Source: Pseudomonadota bacterium (lineage in GTDB: Bacteria > Pseudomonadota > Alphaproteobacteria > Rhizobiales > Xanthobacteraceae). Taken from it: a stretch of 8,203 nucleotides of DNA. Location: positions 1 through 8,203 of the forward strand of contig JAEZBA010000686.1 in the NCBI GenBank assembly GCA_023430245.1. The letters are read 5' to 3'. Shown one piece after another: positions 5,960 through 8,203 of the stretch. Position 1 is the stretch's first letter, and each line of letters starts with the position of its first letter. Both the position numbers and the translations under genes were made by a program. Under the pieces are notes generated by a model that was given only the letters and a program-made list of their open reading frames with translations, was not told the DNA's origin and searched no databases.

Positions 5960-6529
5960 ATGCCAGAGGCCGTGAAAGTGACTTCCCGATCGGGTTTCAT
6001 GCGACGGTTCGCCCCGCGCATCGTTCGCCGCTTCGCCAGGAAAGACGACGGCGCCGCGGCAGTCGAATTCGCGATGGTGGCCGCGCCGTTTCTCGCGCTC
6101 ATGTTTGCCATACTTGAAACTGCAATCGTGTTCTTCGCCGGTCAGGTGCTTGAAACGGCGGCGGCGGATTCCGCGCGTCTGGTCATGACCGGACAGGCGC
6201 AGAAGGGCGGTCTCAGCCAGGAGAAGTTCAAGGAAGAGGTCTGCAAACGGATATTGGGGCTGTTCGATTGCGACGGCGGGATCAAGGTCGACGTGCGCAC
6301 CTATTCGTCTTTCGCGGCGGCGAATACCTCGAAGCCGATCGACGCCAACGGCAATGTCACGTTCACGCCCGCTTATCAGCCCGGAGCGCCGGGCGATATC
6401 GTGGTGGTCCGGCTGCTGTACGAATGGCCGGTTTATGTGTCGCTGCTCGGCCTCAACCTGGCGGACCTGTCCGGCGGCAAGCGCCTGCTCATGGCGACGT
6501 CCGCGTTCCGCAACGAGCCTTTCCAATGA
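5960..6529 (+). CDS. TadE/TadG-family pseudopilin (first of two)
   Basis: TadE-like proteins are minor, pilin-like components needed for Tad pilus formation; in characterised systems they are cut by the TadV/CpaA peptidase. With this start the protein has 189 residues: a basic cytoplasmic leader (1-30), the pseudopilin motif GAAAVEFAMVAAPF (Gly31, Glu36), a membrane helix to about residue 60 and a periplasmic domain. That domain begins QVLETAAADSARLVMTGQAQ, typical of the family, and has two cysteines in CKRILGLFDC. The start is uncertain: in-frame ATGs occur at 5858, 5960 and 5999, and none has a strong ribosome site; 5960 and 5999 both leave a plausible leader. The 5784-5959 gap contains a small hairpin (AGGCGC-CGCT-GCGCCT, 5812-5827) without a T-run, so cotranscription with the upstream gene is likely. 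Its stop overlaps the next start. Confidence 0.9.
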   Translation: MPEAVKVTSRSGFMRRFAPRIVRRFARKDDGAAAVEFAMVAAPFLALMFAILETAIVFFAGQVLETAAADSARLVMTGQAQKGGLSQEKFKEEVCKRILGLFDCDGGIKVDVRTYSSFAAANTSKPIDANGNVTFTPAYQPGAPGDIVVVRLLYEWPVYVSLLGLNLADLSGGKRLLMATSAFRNEPFQ

Positions 6530-7101
6530 GACGCACCATGCTCAACCGGATCGACAACATGTTGGCCCGCCCGGTGGCGCTGCGGTTGTCGCGCTTCGCA
6601 AAGGACAAGCGCGGCGTATCCGCGGTCGAGTTTGCGATGCTGCTGCCGTTGATGCTCACGCTCTATCTCGGCGGTGTCGAGGTGTCGCAAGGCGTCAGCA
6701 TCGACCGCAAGGTGACACTGACGGCTCGTACCGTCGCCGATCTTGTCGCGCAGGTTTCGAACATCGACACGAACGGCATCAATTCCGTGCTCGGAGCTGC
6801 GACCGCGATCATGGCACCCTATCCGGACAAGGACGTGACGGTGACGGTCTCGGTTGTGGAGATCGACAAGAACGGCAACGCAAAGATCAAGTGGAGCAGC
6901 TCCAAGAACGGCACGGCGCGCGCTGTCGGCTCCGCCGTCACTGTGCCGCCCGCGCTGAATACGCCCTCCACCTCTCTGGTCTGGGGCGAGGCAACCTACA
7001 AATACCAGCCGTCGATCGGCTATGTGGTGACTGGCGCCATGAACCTGAACGACCAGATTTACATGCGTCCGCGATTGTCGGAGACGGTGAACAAGATCTG
7101 A
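6526..7101 (+). CDS. TadE/TadG-family pseudopilin (second of two)
   Basis: This 191-residue protein is a second TadE-like pseudopilin. A basic leader (1-29) ends in the motif GVSAVEFAMLLPLML (Gly30, Glu35), which opens a membrane helix to about residue 50. The segment VEVSQGVSIDRKVTLTARTV (51-70) and the following periplasmic beta-rich domain are typical of the family. Near 100-125 it has a charged stretch with DKDVTVTVSVVEIDKNGNAK. It has no cysteine, unlike the first copy. The ATG at 6526 forms an ATGA overlap with the upstream stop and has only a weak ribosome site, pointing to coupled translation and a pairwise function, perhaps as a TadE-TadF-like pair. It is the last gene of the plus-strand unit; the lrp-like gene converges on it from the other side, 37 bases away. 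Confidence 0.9.
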   Translation: MRRTMLNRIDNMLARPVALRLSRFAKDKRGVSAVEFAMLLPLMLTLYLGGVEVSQGVSIDRKVTLTARTVADLVAQVSNIDTNGINSVLGAATAIMAPYPDKDVTVTVSVVEIDKNGNAKIKWSSSKNGTARAVGSAVTVPPALNTPSTSLVWGEATYKYQPSIGYVVTGAMNLNDQIYMRPRLSETVNKI

Positions 7102-7138
7102 TTCACCCGCAGGTCGCATTCCGGATCGTTGGGTCAGA

Positions 7139-7591
7139 TCACGGGATCGGCAGGCTGGTCGTCGATTTGATCTTTTCCATCGCAAAGCGCGAGGTCACGT
7201 TCTTCAGCGGCGAGGCGGCGATCAGCTTCTTGTAGAAGGTGTCGTAAGCCTGCATGTCCTGCACCACCACCCGCAGCATGTAATCGACATCGCCGGCCAT
7301 CCGGTAGAATTCCATCACCTCCGGCATCGCGCTGACGGCGCCGGCAAACCGCCCCAGCCACTCCTCCGAATGATCGTCGGTCTCCACCGAGACGAAGACG
7401 CTGATGCCCAGACCGACCTTGTCCTGATCCACGATCGCGACCCGTTTCTGGATTACGCCATCGGCCTCGAGCCGCTGAATCCGCTTCTAGCAGGGCGTCG
7501 ACGACAGGCCGACCCGCTGGCCGATTTCGGCAACCGACAGCGAGGCGTCTTCCTGCAGGGTCAGCAGTATTTTCCGGTCGATGGCATCCAT
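7139..7591 (-). pseudogene. Lrp/AsnC-family regulator interrupted by an amber codon
   Basis: Read through, the frame encodes 150 residues, a normal Lrp/AsnC length. The start MDAIDRKILLTLQEDASLSV is canonical. A helix-turn-helix follows (about 18-48), then a C-terminal ligand-binding RAM domain with GISVFVSVETDDHSEEW (62-78), MPEVMEFYRMAGDVDYMLRV (89-108) and a typical LKNVTSRFAMEKIKSTTSLP end. Codon 35 is TAG (7489-7487) between STPC and KRIQRLEADGVI, exactly where the family has Trp (TGG) in the recognition helix. One G-to-A change explains it. The rest of the frame is intact, so the mutation is very recent or a base-call error. Restart at the GTG of codon 54 (7432) would give a RAM-only protein of 97 residues, but it lacks a good ribosome site. 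The ATG at 7591 has AGGTGA just upstream. Native targets are unknown. Confidence 0.85.
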
Positions 7592-7599
7592 GCGTCACC

Positions 7600-7614
7600 T
7601 GGAATATTATTCCA
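7600..7614. promoter_or_regulatory. Lrp-box-like palindrome next to the lrp start
   Basis: TGGAATATTATTCCA is a perfect 15-bp dyad around its central base and matches the E. coli Lrp consensus YAGHAWATTWTDCTR at 13 of 15 positions. It ends nine bases before the ATG at 7591 and touches the ribosome site. A protein bound here could block initiation, as in autoregulated lrp genes; that role is inferred. Confidence 0.6.
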
Positions 7615-7640
7615 AAATAAAGGGGTCTAGACGATATATA

Positions 7641-7655
7641 TAGAATATTGTTCCA
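7641..7655. promoter_or_regulatory. Second Lrp-box-like site
   Basis: TAGAATATTGTTCCA matches the Lrp consensus at 13 of 15 positions and shares the GAATATT-TTCC core with the 7600-7614 site. Centres are 41 bp apart, close to four helical turns, which suits cooperative binding by an Lrp octamer or tetramer. It lies between the regulator and the kinase stop, in AT-rich DNA (TATATATA just before it) that probably holds the lrp promoter. Confidence 0.55.
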
Positions 7656-7664
7656 CGGAAAGGC

Positions 7665-8203
7665 CTAATTTTCAGCACCTGCGCTGAGGAACGCGGCGAC
7701 CTCGTCGCGGTCCGGAGCGCCTGCCCCGCCGCCGATGCGGCTGCATTTGATTGCGGCGGCGGCAGCAGCGAACCGCATGGCGTCGACGACGGGATCGCCT
7801 TCGGCCAAGGCAAGCGCGAAGGCGCCATGGAAAACGTCACCCGCGCCAAGCGTATCCACCGCCTCGACCGCGAAAGCCGGCAGGCGCCCGGGCACACCAT
7901 TGTCCAGCCACAGCATCTCGCGCGGGCCGTCGGTGACCGCGACGAAAGCATCCGAATGTCCGGCGACCACGCCGAGCGCCGTCACCAGATTATCGGTGCC
8001 CGCGGTGGCGCGCAGACCATCGGCGGAGAACACGGTATGGGTCGCGAGCGCCAGCAATTCGTCGCGCAGTTCCATCGGCTTGTCGCCATCCAGCACGACG
8101 ATCTTGCCCTCGGCTGCCGCCGCACGAACGATCGGCAGAACGAATTCCGGAAAGCGGTTGTCCGCAAGCACAGCATCGGCGCCTGCGATGGCCCGCACCG
8201 GAT
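7665..8203 (-). CDS. PfkB-family sugar kinase, C-terminal part (runs off right edge)
   Basis: This is the C-terminal 178 residues of a ribokinase-like (PfkB) kinase, which phosphorylates a sugar or nucleoside hydroxyl with ATP in the cytoplasm. The second PfkB signature is clear: VDTLGAGDVFHGAFALALAEG, where the Asp of GAGD is the catalytic base and the GAG turn forms the anion hole. Before it come ADAVLADNRFPEF, KIVVLDGDKPMEL and DAFVAVTDGPREMLW, matching the order of beta strands in the family, where the VT-G element contacts ATP. The last part (MRFAAAAAAIKCSRIGGGAGAP) also fits. The substrate cannot be told because the N-terminal sugar-binding region is outside the window. The stop is 73 bases upstream of the lrp-like start on the same strand, so cotranscription is possible but the Lrp-box-like sites lie between them. 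Confidence 0.92.
   Translation of the reverse strand, partial: PVRAIAGADAVLADNRFPEFVLPIVRAAAAEGKIVVLDGDKPMELRDELLALATHTVFSADGLRATAGTDNLVTALGVVAGHSDAFVAVTDGPREMLWLDNGVPGRLPAFAVEAVDTLGAGDVFHGAFALALAEGDPVVDAMRFAAAAAAIKCSRIGGGAGAPDRDEVAAFLSAGAEN

Noticed and set aside
5843..7185. Long minus-strand frames (5843-6526 and 6433-7185) and a 293-codon plus-strand frame (6354-7235)
   Set aside because: They lie over the two TadE-like genes, which have the pseudopilin motif, membrane helix and an ATGA junction. The alternative products are Arg-rich and motif-free.
7139..7432. A separate 97-codon gene for a RAM-domain-only protein
   Set aside because: It is exactly in frame with the upstream HTH half of the same Lrp/AsnC protein, begins at a GTG inside a normal family segment and lacks a good ribosome site. 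An amber-interrupted full-length gene explains it better.

Overview
The window is high-GC DNA from an alphaproteobacterium. It most resembles Hyphomicrobiales of the Bradyrhizobium/Rhodopseudomonas/Xanthobacteraceae type, judging by the Caulobacter-style cpa gene order, the TadE-like pair and the protein sequences. Genus-level placement is inference. Most of it (about 1-7100) is a Tad/Flp (type IVb) pilus locus split into two divergent transcription units.

Left unit, minus strand, read from right to left: pilA (Flp pilin, 4491-4652), a likely hairpin terminator or attenuator, cpaA (prepilin peptidase), a 138-base gap with CtrA-like and palindromic elements, cpaB (periplasmic SAF-domain protein), cpaC (outer-membrane secretin), cpaD (lipoprotein) and the first 204 codons of cpaE (MinD-like ATPase), which runs off the left edge. 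cpaB-cpaC-cpaD-cpaE are packed with gaps of about 22 bases or an ATGA overlap. The pilus motor and platform genes (cpaF and the tadB/tadC types) would be expected further left.

A 639-base divergent spacer (4653-5291) holds leader repeats and inverted repeats but no convincing gene. The right unit, plus strand, encodes a secreted stand-alone protein with the CpaC N-terminal domain (5292-5783) and two TadE/TadG-type pseudopilins (5960-6529 and 6526-7101) joined by an ATGA overlap. PilA and both pseudopilins carry the G-x4-E processing motif, so all three are likely substrates of the CpaA peptidase.

The right end is unrelated to the pilus. Tail to tail with the pseudopilins is an Lrp/AsnC-type regulator (7139-7591, minus) with an in-frame amber codon at residue 35, inside the HTH recognition helix and where the family normally has Trp. 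Two Lrp-box-like 15-bp palindromes, 41 bp apart centre to centre, lie just upstream of it. Beyond them is the C-terminal part of a PfkB-family sugar kinase (7665-8203, minus), which runs off the right edge.

I see no entirely unknown system. The points most worth a second look are the amber-interrupted regulator with intact-looking operators, the stand-alone CpaC-N protein with its CxxxC motif, and the possible CtrA control element inside the cpa cluster. There are no tRNA or rRNA genes, CRISPR arrays or insertion sequences that I can recognise.
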